Part shown: one piece after another, positions 1 through 6,843 of the stretch
Numbering within the stretch: the stretch's first letter is position 1
Layout: every line of letters begins with the position of its first letter
From: DATARH01 sp050246595
GTDB taxonomy: Bacteria > Pseudomonadota > Alphaproteobacteria > ATCC43930 > CGMCC-115725
Length of the DNA stretch: 24,540 nt
Assembly (NCBI GenBank): GCA_050246595.1
Contig: JBFWVT010000077.1
Coordinates: forward strand, 1 to 24,540
Direction of reading: 5' to 3'
Notes under the pieces: model-generated
Told to the model about the DNA's origin: nothing
Database searches by the model: none
The model's input: the letters and a program-made list of their open reading frames with translations, nothing else
Program-made: the position numbers and the translations under genes

Positions 1-125
1 TCCGCGCACCACCGAGGACACGTGGCGCCAGATCGGCTCCTTGCTCGATCATTTCTCCGCACAGGAATGCGCAAACTACCTCGCCAATGCCGGCTACGCT
101 TCAACCTGATGCGATCACGCTCTAG
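1..125 (+). mobile_element. Right end of an IS630-family element (left boundary copy)
   Basis: The segment contains the 3' end of a transposase gene and the IS terminus. Bases 2-125 are identical to the reverse complement of 24417-24540, and the match stops at CTAG (122-125), after which the two flanks differ. IS630-family elements insert at TA, often within CTAG, so the TA at 123-124 is the likely element boundary. The element body lies outside the window. Its terminus abuts the broken IS5-type gene that follows, so the IS630 copy probably landed inside that older element. Confidence 0.75.
2..109 (+). CDS. IS630-family transposase, C-terminal fragment (partial, runs off window)
   Basis: The last 35 codons of an open frame enter from beyond base 1 and stop at TGA 107-109. 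The tail reads W-R-Q-I-G-S-L-L-D-H-F, then AQECANYLANAGYAST. The pattern IG-LLD-F-xx-EC-NY-ANAGY is characteristic of the C-terminus of IS630-family DDE transposases common in Alphaproteobacteria. The catalytic residues lie upstream and cannot be checked here. An identical copy lies at the other end of the window in inverted orientation. Confidence 0.8.
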   Translation, partial: PRTTEDTWRQIGSLLDHFSAQECANYLANAGYAST

Positions 126-369
126 CGGCTTGCCACTCGCGCAGCCGCCAGCAGAGCCTGCCCCGGCGCAGGCCGGGGTCATGCCTGCCCGCAACCCCTC
201 TCTTGCGGCAGCATCTCCCAGGGAGTGCCGCTCTTGAGCACAACAGGATACCGGTCAGCGCCGCGCGGTACGGGATCGGTGGCCGCCCGCCTTTCGGCTT
301 TGGCCGCTGCGGCGGCGGCAGCGGGTCGATTGGAGCCCACAATTCATCGGGAACAAGAGGCTTGGCCAT
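126..369 (-). pseudogene. IS5-family transposase, N-terminal remnant (frameshifted, truncated)
   Basis: The minus-strand frame begins MAKPLVPDELWAPIDPL and continues GGRPPIPYRAALTGIL, the typical start of IS5-group transposases (DUF4096-type N-terminal domain). After GIL the frame is lost by one base. The expected continuation (VLKSGTPWEMLPQE-GCG) is readable in the next frame. Further on, a short GC-rich palindromic insertion (161-178) interrupts the family motif before LREWQAA is regained. The gene then stops abruptly at the IS630 terminus near 125. It carries at least one frameshift, one insertion and a 3' truncation, so it is not functional. The catalytic DDE part is absent. Confidence 0.75.
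161..178. repeat. GC-rich palindrome inside the IS5 remnant
   Basis: The arms CCCCGGC (161-167) and GCCGGGG (172-178) flank a 4-base loop. The palindrome sits where the IS5-type reading frame has roughly 20 extra bases compared with the family motif order, so it looks inserted. Short palindromes of this kind are often dispersed (REP-like) in alphaproteobacterial genomes. No second copy was seen in this window. Confidence 0.4.
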
Positions 370-447
370 GCCGCCCAGAACAGTCCCCTCGCACCGCCGT
401 CCCCAGTTTCGTTAGGCGTTCTTATCAGCCTGGTCGGGCATTTAGGA

Positions 448-522
448 TGGTGCTGCCGGACAGGATTGAACTGTCGACCTCCCCCTTACCAAGGGGGTGC
501 TCTACCACTGAGCTACGGCAGC
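448..522 (-). tRNA. tRNA-Thr (anticodon GGT)
   Basis: The reverse complement folds as a complete cloverleaf. A 7-bp acceptor stem (GCTGCCG with CGGCAGC) and a D arm with GCTC..GAGC are present. The anticodon stem CCCCC/GGGGG encloses loop TTGGTAA (anticodon GGT, reads ACC). The T arm is GACAG-TTCAATC-CTGTC, with discriminator A and an encoded CCA at 448-450. All stems pair fully and the canonical T-loop is present. The fragmentary IS5 and IS630 sequences lie just downstream of its 3' end, a common integration neighbourhood. Confidence 0.96.
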
Positions 523-549
523 CCGCGCGCCCTCGGGAAGACAGCAGCG

Positions 550-578
550 GGCATACACGAGGCCCCGCCGCTTGGCAA
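550..578 (-). promoter_or_regulatory. Candidate sigma-70 promoter of tRNA-Thr
   Basis: On the minus strand TTGCCA (573-578) and TATGCC (550-555) are separated by exactly 17 bases, about 28 bases upstream of the mature tRNA 5' end. The -35 box is one mismatch from TTGACA and the -10 box is weak but acceptable for a GC-rich genome. Spacing and location fit a tRNA promoter; there is no other support. Confidence 0.4.
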
Positions 579-690
579 GGCGGCCGAACCGGCCGGATCG
601 GCCCGAGGCCGCCGCAGCCATTCGCGCAAGCCATTTGCCATGGGGGCGCCCGTCATGCGCGGATAGCCGCCGCCCATTCCGGCCGCGATC

Positions 691-719
691 TTGTTGCGCG
701 GCGGGGGCCTGCCTATTAT
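691..719 (+). promoter_or_regulatory. Candidate sigma-70 promoter of the Nudix gene
   Basis: TTGTTG (691-696) and TATTAT (714-719) are separated by exactly 17 bases. TATTAT differs by one base from the consensus -10 box and stands out in very GC-rich surroundings. A start site near 726 would give a leader of about 45 nt before the ATG at 772. This placement argues against any Nudix start upstream of 720. Confidence 0.5.
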
Positions 720-727
720 CCGGCGGC

Positions 728-775
728 ATGGCAATACGACCAAACCGCGCGTTTCCGCATCCGCTCGGGACATGA
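728..775 (+). CDS. Possible 15-codon leader peptide overlapping the Nudix start
   Basis: A short frame, MAIRPNRAFPHPLGT, begins just downstream of the proposed promoter and ends with TGA 773-775. This stop overlaps the Nudix ATG (772-774) in an ATGA arrangement. Such overlaps often couple translation of the downstream gene. No convincing Shine-Dalgarno precedes it and the peptide resembles nothing known, so it may be accidental. Confidence 0.22.
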   Translation: MAIRPNRAFPHPLGT

Positions 776-1323
776 GCGAGACAGGCGTCACCCGCGGCCC
801 GTTGGTGCGCGGCATTCCCGAGGGCGACAACCGCGAGCGCATGATCTGCGCCGAATGCGGGTTCATCCTGTACGACAATCCGAAGATCGTGGTCGGCTCG
901 GTGCCGCGCTGGGGCGACAAGCTCTTGCTGTGCCGCCGCGCGATCCATCCGCGCAAGGGATACTGGACGTTGCCGGCCGGGTATCTCGAACTGAACGAAT
1001 CGACCTGCGTCGGAGCCGAGCGCGAGGCCTGGGAGGAGGCATTCGCACGCATCCGGATCGAGGGTTTGCTGGCGATCTACGACATCCCGCGGATCAGCCA
1101 GGTGCAGCTGATCTACCGCGCCTTGCTGCTCGATCCCGCTGTGGCCCCCGGCCCGGAGAGCCTTGAGGTCGGGCTGTTCGAATGGGAAGGAATCCCGTGG
1201 GAGGAGCTGGCCTTTCCGTCGGTGGGCTGGGCCTTGACGCAGGAGCGCGAGGTGCAGCGGACCGGCGATCTGACGACCCGTATCGCCGCTCCCGCAAGCG
1301 CGGCGAGCCAGTTGCGCGAGTAG
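772..1323 (+). CDS. Nudix hydrolase (ADP-ribose pyrophosphatase-like)
   Basis: This 183-residue protein is predicted to hydrolyse a nucleoside diphosphate linked to another moiety, such as ADP-ribose or NADH-like compounds, in the cytoplasm. The Nudix box spans residues about 70-92: G70, E76, R84-E85 and E88-E89 match GX5EX7REUXEE, but the usual Gly after EE is Phe91. The segment IPEGDNRER-MICAECG followed by YDNPKIVVG is typical of the zinc-ribbon Nudix subfamily. Only the second CxxC (C26, C29) remains; the first pair expected near residues 3-6 is missing, so zinc binding is doubtful. The start was chosen because it lies downstream of a good promoter and at the ATGA overlap. It converges on tonB. 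The family is clear; the substrate is not. Confidence 0.85.
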   Translation: MSETGVTRGPLVRGIPEGDNRERMICAECGFILYDNPKIVVGSVPRWGDKLLLCRRAIHPRKGYWTLPAGYLELNESTCVGAEREAWEEAFARIRIEGLLAIYDIPRISQVQLIYRALLLDPAVAPGPESLEVGLFEWEGIPWEELAFPSVGWALTQEREVQRTGDLTTRIAAPASAASQLRE

Positions 1324-1384
1324 GCATCGGCGCCGGACGGGGTCTCGGCGCAGCGGCGCGTTCCCGTCATGAACTCCCTGGTGC

Positions 1385-1399
1385 GGGGAATTTCTCCCC
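1385..1399. terminator. Weak hairpin between convergent Nudix and tonB genes
   Basis: GGGGA (1385-1389) and TCCCC (1395-1399) form a 5-bp stem with a 5-base loop in the 112-bp gap between convergent genes. A bidirectional terminator is expected here, but the stem is short and no T-run follows on either strand. Confidence 0.22.
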
Positions 1400-1435
1400 T
1401 GTGTCGCCGCCCCTGCCAATCCTCGGCCGCCGCGA

Positions 1436-2302
1436 TCAGCGATAGTGCCGCAGCGAGAAATCGACCGGCACGACCAGCTCAAAGCGCGCGCCGGGCAGTT
1501 CCGGCGGCGGCGGCGGCAACGGCTGCGCACGCTGGATCAGGGCCGTGACCTCTTCGTCGAGAGCGGCGAAGCCGGAGCTTCGGTCGAGACGGTAGGACAG
1601 CACGCGGCCGTAGCGGTCAAGCGCGAAACGCAGATAGGCGGTCCCCTGCTGTCGCTGTTCCTGTGCCGCGCGCGGGTAGCGCTTGTGCCGCGACAGCCAC
1701 CCGAGCAACTGTGACTGCCAGGAATGGCGTGCGGCCGCTATCGCGCCGGGGGAGGGAACCGGCGCGACCGCGCGTGCCGGCGCCGGCACGGGCGGTGCCG
1801 GCACGGGCGCGACCGGTGCGGCCACCCGCGGCGGAGGCGGCGCGGGCGGCACCGGTCGCTGCGGAATGGCTGCCGGTTCGACTTGGCGCGGTTTCGGTGG
1901 CGGTTTTGGACGGGGTTTCGCTGTCGGTTTGGGCTTTGGCGGCGGTGTCGGCAGCGTCACCGCCGGTGCCGGGCTCGGCTCGGGAGGCGGTTGCAGCACC
2001 TTCGGCTCGGGTTCGGGGGGGAGCGGTTGCGCCTCCGTTTGCGGCACGGGCGGTGTCGGCGGAATATCGGGCACAGAGGCGGGCTGCGGCTCGGCCGGCA
2101 TCGGCGCAACCGCGGGGAGCGGCGCAAGTTCGATCAGCACGGCGGGGGGCGGTGTCGCGGGCGGCTCCGGTTCGATCTGCCGCGACAGCAGAAACAGCAC
2201 GATACCGGCATGCGCCGCCAGAGCCAGCAGCAGGCAGAGGCTCCATTGCGCGATGCACGCCGGCTCGCGTCTCCCGAACGCCGCATCGGCCGCAAGCGTC
2301 AT
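1436..2302 (-). CDS. tonB: TonB energy transducer
   Basis: This 288-residue protein should transmit proton-motive-force energy from ExbB/ExbD to TonB-dependent outer-membrane receptors. Its single N-terminal membrane anchor (about residues 19-40, WSLCLLLALAAHAGIVLFLL) follows a short cytoplasmic end. A very Pro/Lys/Ala-rich periplasm-spanning stretch (about 43-185) comes next, then a C-terminal TonB domain with HKRYPRAA, LDRYGRV, RSSGFAALDEEV and PLPPPPPELPG. Its ATG overlaps the exbD stop by four bases (ATGA), so translation is probably coupled. It is the last gene of the exbB-exbD-tonB operon. The family is unmistakable; receptor specificity cannot be read, but the operon context indicates iron. 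Confidence 0.93.
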   Translation of the reverse strand: MTLAADAAFGRREPACIAQWSLCLLLALAAHAGIVLFLLSRQIEPEPPATPPPAVLIELAPLPAVAPMPAEPQPASVPDIPPTPPVPQTEAQPLPPEPEPKVLQPPPEPSPAPAVTLPTPPPKPKPTAKPRPKPPPKPRQVEPAAIPQRPVPPAPPPPRVAAPVAPVPAPPVPAPARAVAPVPSPGAIAAARHSWQSQLLGWLSRHKRYPRAAQEQRQQGTAYLRFALDRYGRVLSYRLDRSSGFAALDEEVTALIQRAQPLPPPPPELPGARFELVVPVDFSLRHYR

Positions 2303-2736
2303 GGTCCGCCCTGCACGCCGTCGCGGGTTTCAAGCCCGACCAGACCGATCTTCAGATAGCCGGCTGCGCGCAGCTTGTTCATCAGCTCCATCAGCGCGCC
2401 GTAATCGACCTGCTTGTCGGCGCGCAGAAAGATCCGCTGCTCCTTGTCATTGCCCGAGGCGGTGTCGAGCGCCGCGCCGAGATCGCCGGCCGCCACGGTT
2501 GCTTCGCCCAGCGCCAGCGTCTGATCGGCCTTCAGCGTCAGAAAGATCGGCTTCGGGTCGCGCGGCCGGGGCTCGGCTGTCGAGACCGGGAGATCGACCG
2601 CAACATCGACCGTCGCCAGCGGCGCCGCCACCATGAAGATGATCAACAGCACCAGCATCACATCGATAAACGGCGTGACGTTGATCTCGTGGACCTCGTC
2701 GAGATCGTCCTCACCGGACGGGACGCGCATCGCCAT
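2299..2736 (-). CDS. exbD: Biopolymer transport protein ExbD
   Basis: This 145-residue inner-membrane protein is part of the ExbB/ExbD proton channel. It has a short cytoplasmic N-terminus and one transmembrane helix carrying NVTPFIDVMLVLLIIFMV. Asp25 in that helix corresponds to the proton-carrying Asp conserved in ExbD/TolR. A periplasmic domain ending with LRAAGYLKIGLVGLE follows. The start MAMRVPSGEDD lies five bases after the exbB stop and the gene overlaps tonB by four bases, the compact order expected of this operon. ExbD rather than TolR is favoured because tonB adjoins it and no tol genes are present. Confidence 0.93.
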   Translation of the reverse strand: MAMRVPSGEDDLDEVHEINVTPFIDVMLVLLIIFMVAAPLATVDVAVDLPVSTAEPRPRDPKPIFLTLKADQTLALGEATVAAGDLGAALDTASGNDKEQRIFLRADKQVDYGALMELMNKLRAAGYLKIGLVGLETRDGVQGGP

Positions 2737-2741
2737 CGCCG

Positions 2742-3701
2742 CTACTCCGCCGCGTTGCGGAGGTTGCGTACCGGCATGCCGTGGTGTTCGAGATCGCGCG
2801 ACAGCAGCCGCAGCACCGCGGCGGCGGCATCGCCGATCACTCCGCGGCACCGGGCCGTGTACCGCGCCAGCATGTTGTAGAGGACGACTGCCGGGATCGC
2901 CGCGACGAGACCGATCGCGGTCGCCAGCAGCGCCTCGGCGATCCCCGGCGCGACGATGGCAAGGTTTGTCGTCTGCGCCTTCGAGATGCCGATAAAGCTG
3001 TTCATGATGCCCCAGACCGTGCCGAACAGACCGACAAACGGGGCGGTCGCGCCAATCGTGGCGAGAATGCCGGTGCCGCGGCCCATTGCGCGCGACGTCG
3101 CCACCTCGATGCGTTCGAGCCGGGACGCCGCGCGTTCCTTGACACCTTCGGGAGGACCGCCATCGGCCTCCGCCGCCTCGGCCAGGGCTGCGCGGGTCAA
3201 GGCCGCCGCCGGCCCGCGGTCGCTGAGCACCCCCTGTGCTTCGCTCAGCGACCGCGCCCCCTCCAGCCTCCCCAGCGCCGGGAGCAGGTTGCGTTGCAGC
3301 AGCCACAGCTCGATGAATTTGGCCAGCGCGACGGTCCAGGTGATGACCGAGGCCAATGCAAGCCCGATGATCACCCCTTTAACGACGAAATCGGCCGCCC
3401 AGAACATGTTCCAGGCCGACAGATCGCGCGGCAGCGTGCCCGTTGGCGCTGTTGTCTCGCCGGCGGGCGCGGGCGGCGTCGCGACCGCGCCAGCCGCTGT
3501 CGGCGGCGCGGCTGCGGGTTCCGCTGTGGGGGGAGCGCCAGGCTCGGCCGGCGGCCCCGCCATGGCAGGAGGCTGCGCCAGCGGTGTCTCGGTCGGGACA
3601 ACGGGCGGCGTCGCGACCGGCTCCTGCGCCGCAGCGGGGACCGCCACGACAAACAGCCCCAGAACCACCGCCCGGAGCGGGCGCATCAAATTGAACCTCA
3701 T
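2742..3701 (-). CDS. exbB: TonB-system energizer ExbB with long N-terminal extension
   Basis: This 319-residue inner-membrane protein of the MotA/TolQ/ExbB family forms the pentameric channel partner of ExbD. It begins with a cleavable-looking signal (hydrophobic residues about 9-23, then VPAAAQ). A Pro/Ala-rich periplasmic extension (about 26-90) is typical of the larger alphaproteobacterial ExbB. Three membrane segments follow: FVVKGVIIGLALASVITW, the conserved ATAPFVGLFGTVWGIMNSF, and EALLATAIGLVAAIPAVVLY. It is the first gene of the operon and has a Fur-like palindrome 70 bp upstream. Confidence 0.93.
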   Translation of the reverse strand: MRFNLMRPLRAVVLGLFVVAVPAAAQEPVATPPVVPTETPLAQPPAMAGPPAEPGAPPTAEPAAAPPTAAGAVATPPAPAGETTAPTGTLPRDLSAWNMFWAADFVVKGVIIGLALASVITWTVALAKFIELWLLQRNLLPALGRLEGARSLSEAQGVLSDRGPAAALTRAALAEAAEADGGPPEGVKERAASRLERIEVATSRAMGRGTGILATIGATAPFVGLFGTVWGIMNSFIGISKAQTTNLAIVAPGIAEALLATAIGLVAAIPAVVLYNMLARYTARCRGVIGDAAAAVLRLLSRDLEHHGMPVRNLRNAAE

Positions 3702-3770
3702 GTCCCCGTCTCCGAGCCGCCGATGCGGTTGTCGAGCTGGCTATTCTTGGCAGCACGATGCCGCGCGATA

Positions 3771-3789
3771 AATGCGAATCACTCGCATT
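3771..3789. promoter_or_regulatory. Fur-type operator upstream of exbB
   Basis: A perfect inverted repeat AATGCGA-ATCAC-TCGCATT is bounded by GATA on one side and TATC on the other, extending the symmetry. Its core TGCGAATCACTCGCA matches 10 of the 14 defined positions of the 7-1-7 Fur pattern TGATAATNATTATCA. The same 7-bp arms recur upstream of the iron-binding protein gene (5742-5760). It lies between exbB and the divergent lipoprotein gene and could control either. The regulator's identity is inferred from iron-uptake context. Confidence 0.65.
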
Positions 3790-4077
3790 CTTATCGGGTC
3801 CTGACCCGAAGACAAGCTTTTCCTGAGGCGTGTCAGATTGGGTATCAGTAAGTTGCGATCCTGTCAGTGCCGGGCCGGGCTCGACAGGCGCACCTGGAGG
3901 GGGTGGCAGGTTCCCGTCCGCCCGTTACCGGCTCATGCCATCGGCATGCCGCATCTTGGTGATGTGCTGGGGGCGGTTTGCCGAGGGCAGATCGCGAAAC
4001 CGGGGCCGCGGTTCGGGTCGCCTGTCGCAGTGATCGATCCCGGTCTTCCGGCGGACCGGGGCCGGCGGAGGGGACGA

Positions 4078-4443
4078 ATGATGAGGGACACCATCGTTGC
4101 CGCCATTGTGCTGTGTCTGGCCGGTTGTGTGGTGCCGACACAAGCCGCCTTTGAGGCGAATATGAGCGCGTTTCTGGGTCGGCCTGAGGTGGACGTAATC
4201 GCGGCGCTCGGCGTACCGACGCGCAGTGCCGAGGCCGGAGGTCTACGCTTTATCGAATATGAGCACCGCCGCATTGTCGGCTGGACCGGGAGGAACTGGC
4301 ACTGGGGCTCGCCCTATCTCGGCGGCGATTATATCGAGACGCGCGAGTGCCGGCTGACCTTCACGCTGCGCGACAGCCGCGTCGTGCATTTTGACAGCCG
4401 CGGCAATGATTGCCTCGCCCTGCCGCTCTATGCCGTCCGTTGA
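4078..4443 (+). CDS. Small outer-membrane-type lipoprotein, function unknown
   Basis: The protein has about 121 residues. The N-terminus MMRDTIVAAIVLCLAGC is a lipoprotein signal with lipobox LAGC, so Cys17 would be acylated. The mature part contains EANMSAFLGRPEVDVIAALGVPTRS, a segment with the flavour of SmpA/BamE-like and other small alphaproteobacterial lipoproteins. Aromatic-rich β-type sequence (WTGRNWHWGSPYLGG) follows, then CRLTFTLRDSRVVHFDSRGNDC with two Cys that could form a disulfide. The ATG at 4078 (or 4081) follows a GGAGGGG Shine-Dalgarno. The frame is open further upstream to 3838, but that stretch lacks any protein-like features. I do not recognise a specific function. Confidence 0.7.
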   Translation: MMRDTIVAAIVLCLAGCVVPTQAAFEANMSAFLGRPEVDVIAALGVPTRSAEAGGLRFIEYEHRRIVGWTGRNWHWGSPYLGGDYIETRECRLTFTLRDSRVVHFDSRGNDCLALPLYAVR

Positions 4444-4660
4444 TCCCTGCCCGACTTGCCGCAGGCGCTGACGGCGCCGGGTTTGACCGCCGACAGGGGT
4501 CAGCGAACGGGGCCATGCACGACCGCCGTTGATGGTCTGCCTGCAAGCCGATCTCCTCGCCGCTCCTGTAAATGGGAATCGACAGGCTGGCCGGCTTTCG
4601 CCGTTCATGGCGCCTCCAACTGTCGTATCATGTCGGTTATGCGTAGAATTGCCGGATCAT

Positions 4661-4685
4661 ATCGCTATTCATTCTCAATCGCGAT
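4661..4685. promoter_or_regulatory. Possible degenerate Fur-like site
   Basis: ATCGC and GCGAT arms flank an AT-rich core whose minus strand reads ATTGAGAATGAATAGC. The left half (ATTGAGAATGA) resembles a Fur half-site. It lies in the 303-bp gap before the periplasmic protein gene at 4747, in iron-uptake context. It lacks the perfect symmetry of the two sites at 3771 and 5742. I see nothing else in 4444-4746. Confidence 0.3.
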
Positions 4686-4746
4686 TCTGCTAAGAGACCG
4701 CAAGGCACCGCGCGACTGAGCGCGATCTCGATCGGGGGTATTCCGA

Positions 4747-5634
4747 ATGCACGATACAAACAAGGTGTGGCTGACCCTGGGTGTCGCGCTGATCGCCGGC
4801 GCTTCGGTCGGTGCCGGTGCGGTCGCGGCGGCGCCGGAGGCCCGACACGCCGTCGCCGGATCGCACGCCGGACAGGCGGCGAGCGACGGCGAGACCGCTC
4901 CCGCCTCATGGCGGATCGCGCAACACACGGGTCACCAGGGCGGCGAGCGCGGCAGGGCCGGCGAGGGCGGTGAAGGGGGCGAGCGCGGCGCGGCTGCCGA
5001 TCCGACCCGCTCGGATGCCGCGTATCTGACGCAGCTCGGTCTGATCCGCGGCCATCTCGACGTCGGGACCGAGCTTTACCGCACCGGCGATCAGAAAACC
5101 GCCGTGACGCACATGAAACATCCCGAGGACGAACTCTACGCCGCGCTGAAGCCGGCGCTCGCGCGGCGCGGCGCGCCGGGTTTCGATGCGGAACTGCGAA
5201 CCCTGGCCGACAAGGTCGAAAAGAACGCCGGGCCGGGCGAGGTCGAAGCCGCCTACAGATCGCTGGTCGCGGCGATCGCGAAGGCCGAGGGCGCCGTCGC
5301 CAAGCCAACCGCACATCAGATCGGGGAAGTCATTCACAACCTCGTGCGAACATCGGCGGCGGAGTACGATGCGGCGGTCGAGAATGGCCGTATCGTCGAA
5401 GCCCATGAATATCAGGACGCGCTCGGCTTTATCCGGGTCGCCGAGGGCTGGCTGGCAAAACTCCGGAATACCGGGGCGGACCCGTCGATTGTGAGTGAGA
5501 TCGAGAAGCAGATCGCGTCGATCAAGCCGGCCTGGGGTGGGGTGATGCCGCCCAAGACCGTCTTGGTCGATCCCGCGCAGATCCATGGCGCGGCCGCCAG
5601 GATCGAGATCGCCACGCTCGGTCTCAAGCCATAA
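4747..5634 (+). CDS. Unrecognised periplasmic helical protein in iron-uptake locus
   Basis: This 295-residue protein has an N-terminal signal (hydrophobic about residues 8-27, AVAAAPEA cleavage region). A low-complexity Gly/Glu/Arg linker follows (about 62-82, including GGERGRAGEGGEGGERG). The mature domain (about 88-265) is mostly amphipathic helix. It carries several His, including LIRGHLDVGTELYRTG, THMKHPEDELYAAL, HQIGEVIHNLV and EAHEYQDALGF. Helical periplasmic proteins with spaced His/Glu next to iron transporters, such as imelysin/EfeO-like ones, can bind metal, but the imelysin GxHxxE signature is not visible. It lies between exbB and the Fe(III)-binding protein and may be co-regulated by iron. 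The assignment stops at 'secreted helical protein'. Confidence 0.7.
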   Translation: MHDTNKVWLTLGVALIAGASVGAGAVAAAPEARHAVAGSHAGQAASDGETAPASWRIAQHTGHQGGERGRAGEGGEGGERGAAADPTRSDAAYLTQLGLIRGHLDVGTELYRTGDQKTAVTHMKHPEDELYAALKPALARRGAPGFDAELRTLADKVEKNAGPGEVEAAYRSLVAAIAKAEGAVAKPTAHQIGEVIHNLVRTSAAEYDAAVENGRIVEAHEYQDALGFIRVAEGWLAKLRNTGADPSIVSEIEKQIASIKPAWGGVMPPKTVLVDPAQIHGAAARIEIATLGLKP

Positions 5635-5741
5635 AGGGTTGGGCCATAGAAAATCGGGCCATCACCGGTCGGGCTCGACGCGACCAAATCGCCCGCGCGC
5701 GGATGCGTTCCCTCTTGGCAACTCGGTGTCGATCGGGCAAG

Positions 5742-5760
5742 AATGCGAGAGCTTCGCATT
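5742..5760. promoter_or_regulatory. Fur-type operator upstream of the Fe(III)-binding protein gene
   Basis: A perfect inverted repeat AATGCGA-GAGCT-TCGCATT has the same 7-bp arms as the site at 3771-3789 and a different spacer. It ends 22 bases before the GTG start of the iron-binding protein, so bound repressor would cover the transcription or translation start region. Recurrence of identical arms before two iron-uptake genes is the main evidence. Confidence 0.65.
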
Positions 5761-5782
5761 TGCATTCGCATCGGAGGTGGCC

Positions 5783-6817
5783 GTGTTTCGCGCGTTCAAC
5801 CGGCTGGGGGTCGGCGCTCTGCTGCTCTCCGCCACGCTCCTGTCCTCGCAGGCCGCGTCGGCGGCCGAGATCAACCTCTATACGACCCGCGAACCCGGTC
5901 TGCTCGATCCGCTGCTGAAACGCTTTACCGAAAAGACCGGCACCAAGGTCAATACGCTATTTGTCAGCAAGGGTCTGGCCGAGCGCGTCGCCGCCGAGGG
6001 CGCCTCCTCGCCGGCCGATGTGCTGATGACCGTCGATATCGGCAATCTTGCCGAGTTGGTCGATCGCGGCGTGACCCAGCCGATCAAGTCCAAGGCTCTG
6101 GAAGAGGCGGTCCCGGCGGGCTTGCGCGATCCCGACGGCAATTGGGTGGCGCTGTCGCAGCGCGCCCGTGCCATTTTTGCCTCGAAGGACAGGGTCAAGG
6201 ATCAGGCAATGACCTACGAGGATCTCGCCGACCCGCGCTGGCGCGGCAAGGTGTGCATCCGCAGCGGTCAGCACCCGTACAATGTCGCGCTGTTCGCGAC
6301 GATGGTGGCCAAGAAGGGGGAGCCGGCGACCGAGGAATACCTGAAAGGTCTCAAGGCCAACCTGGCCCGTAAGCCGGCCGGGGGCGACCGCGACGTGGCG
6401 CGCGACATTCTCGGCGGGCTCTGCGATCTCGGGGTATCCAACACCTATTACGGCGGGCTGATGCTGTCGGGCGCCGGCGGCGAGGAACAGAAGCGCTGGG
6501 CCGAGGCGGTGCGGGTGATTCTGCCGACCTTTGCGGACAAGGCCGGCACGCATGTCAACATCTCCGGCGCGACGCTCGCAAAGCACGCGCCGAACCGGGC
6601 CGAGGCGGTCAAACTGCTCGAATTCCTGGTGACGCCCGAGGCGCAGCGCCTCTATGCCGACGCCAATTACGAATATCCGGTGCGCCCCGGGGTCGAGCCG
6701 CATCCGATCGTCGCCGGTTTTGGCAAGCTGAAGCAGGACCCGACCCCGCTCAACACGATCGCCGCCAAGCGGGAGGAGGCGAGCAAGCTCGTCGACCGGG
6801 TCGGTTTTGATCGCTGA
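5783..6817 (+). CDS. Fe(III) ABC transporter periplasmic substrate-binding protein (FbpA/FutA type)
   Basis: This 344-residue protein is predicted to bind Fe3+ in the periplasm for import. GTG 5783 follows GGAGGTGGCC and starts a signal peptide (VFRAFNRLGVGALLLSATLL, then QAASAAE), which fixes the start. The mature protein opens EINLYTTREPGLLDPLL and continues LFVSKGLAERVAAEG and PADVLMTVDIGNLAEL, as in FbpA/FutA. The paired tyrosines in VSNTYYGGLM match the iron-ligand Tyr pair of the family, and ANYEYPVRPGV is the usual C-terminal motif. No permease or ATPase gene adjoins it. A strong terminator follows, so it must work with a transporter encoded elsewhere. Confidence 0.9.
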   Translation: MFRAFNRLGVGALLLSATLLSSQAASAAEINLYTTREPGLLDPLLKRFTEKTGTKVNTLFVSKGLAERVAAEGASSPADVLMTVDIGNLAELVDRGVTQPIKSKALEEAVPAGLRDPDGNWVALSQRARAIFASKDRVKDQAMTYEDLADPRWRGKVCIRSGQHPYNVALFATMVAKKGEPATEEYLKGLKANLARKPAGGDRDVARDILGGLCDLGVSNTYYGGLMLSGAGGEEQKRWAEAVRVILPTFADKAGTHVNISGATLAKHAPNRAEAVKLLEFLVTPEAQRLYADANYEYPVRPGVEPHPIVAGFGKLKQDPTPLNTIAAKREEASKLVDRVGFDR

Positions 6818-6843
6818 GTTGCGGCGCGAAACCCCGCGGTCGG

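Noticed and set aside
22..237. Open frame across the IS630 end and IS5 remnant
   Set aside because: It is out of frame with both transposase fragments and has no ribosome site; it is a shadow of GC-rich sequence.
225..1166. 313-residue plus-strand frame spanning the tRNA
   Set aside because: It runs through the tRNA gene and the Nudix gene in the wrong frame and has Arg/Pro/Ala-rich composition typical of shadow frames.
1663..2880. 405-residue plus-strand frame opposite tonB/exbD
   Set aside because: It is antisense to well-supported tonB and exbD; its composition is that of an opposite-strand shadow.
2781..3851. 356-residue plus-strand frame opposite exbB
   Set aside because: It is antisense to exbB, which has clear membrane segments and family motifs; no ribosome site is present.
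3838..4077. Upstream extension of the lipoprotein frame
   Set aside because: The lipoprotein signal and Shine-Dalgarno fix the start at 4078/4081. The upstream residues show no domain. I also considered a cobalamin-type riboswitch here but found no B12-box-like sequence.
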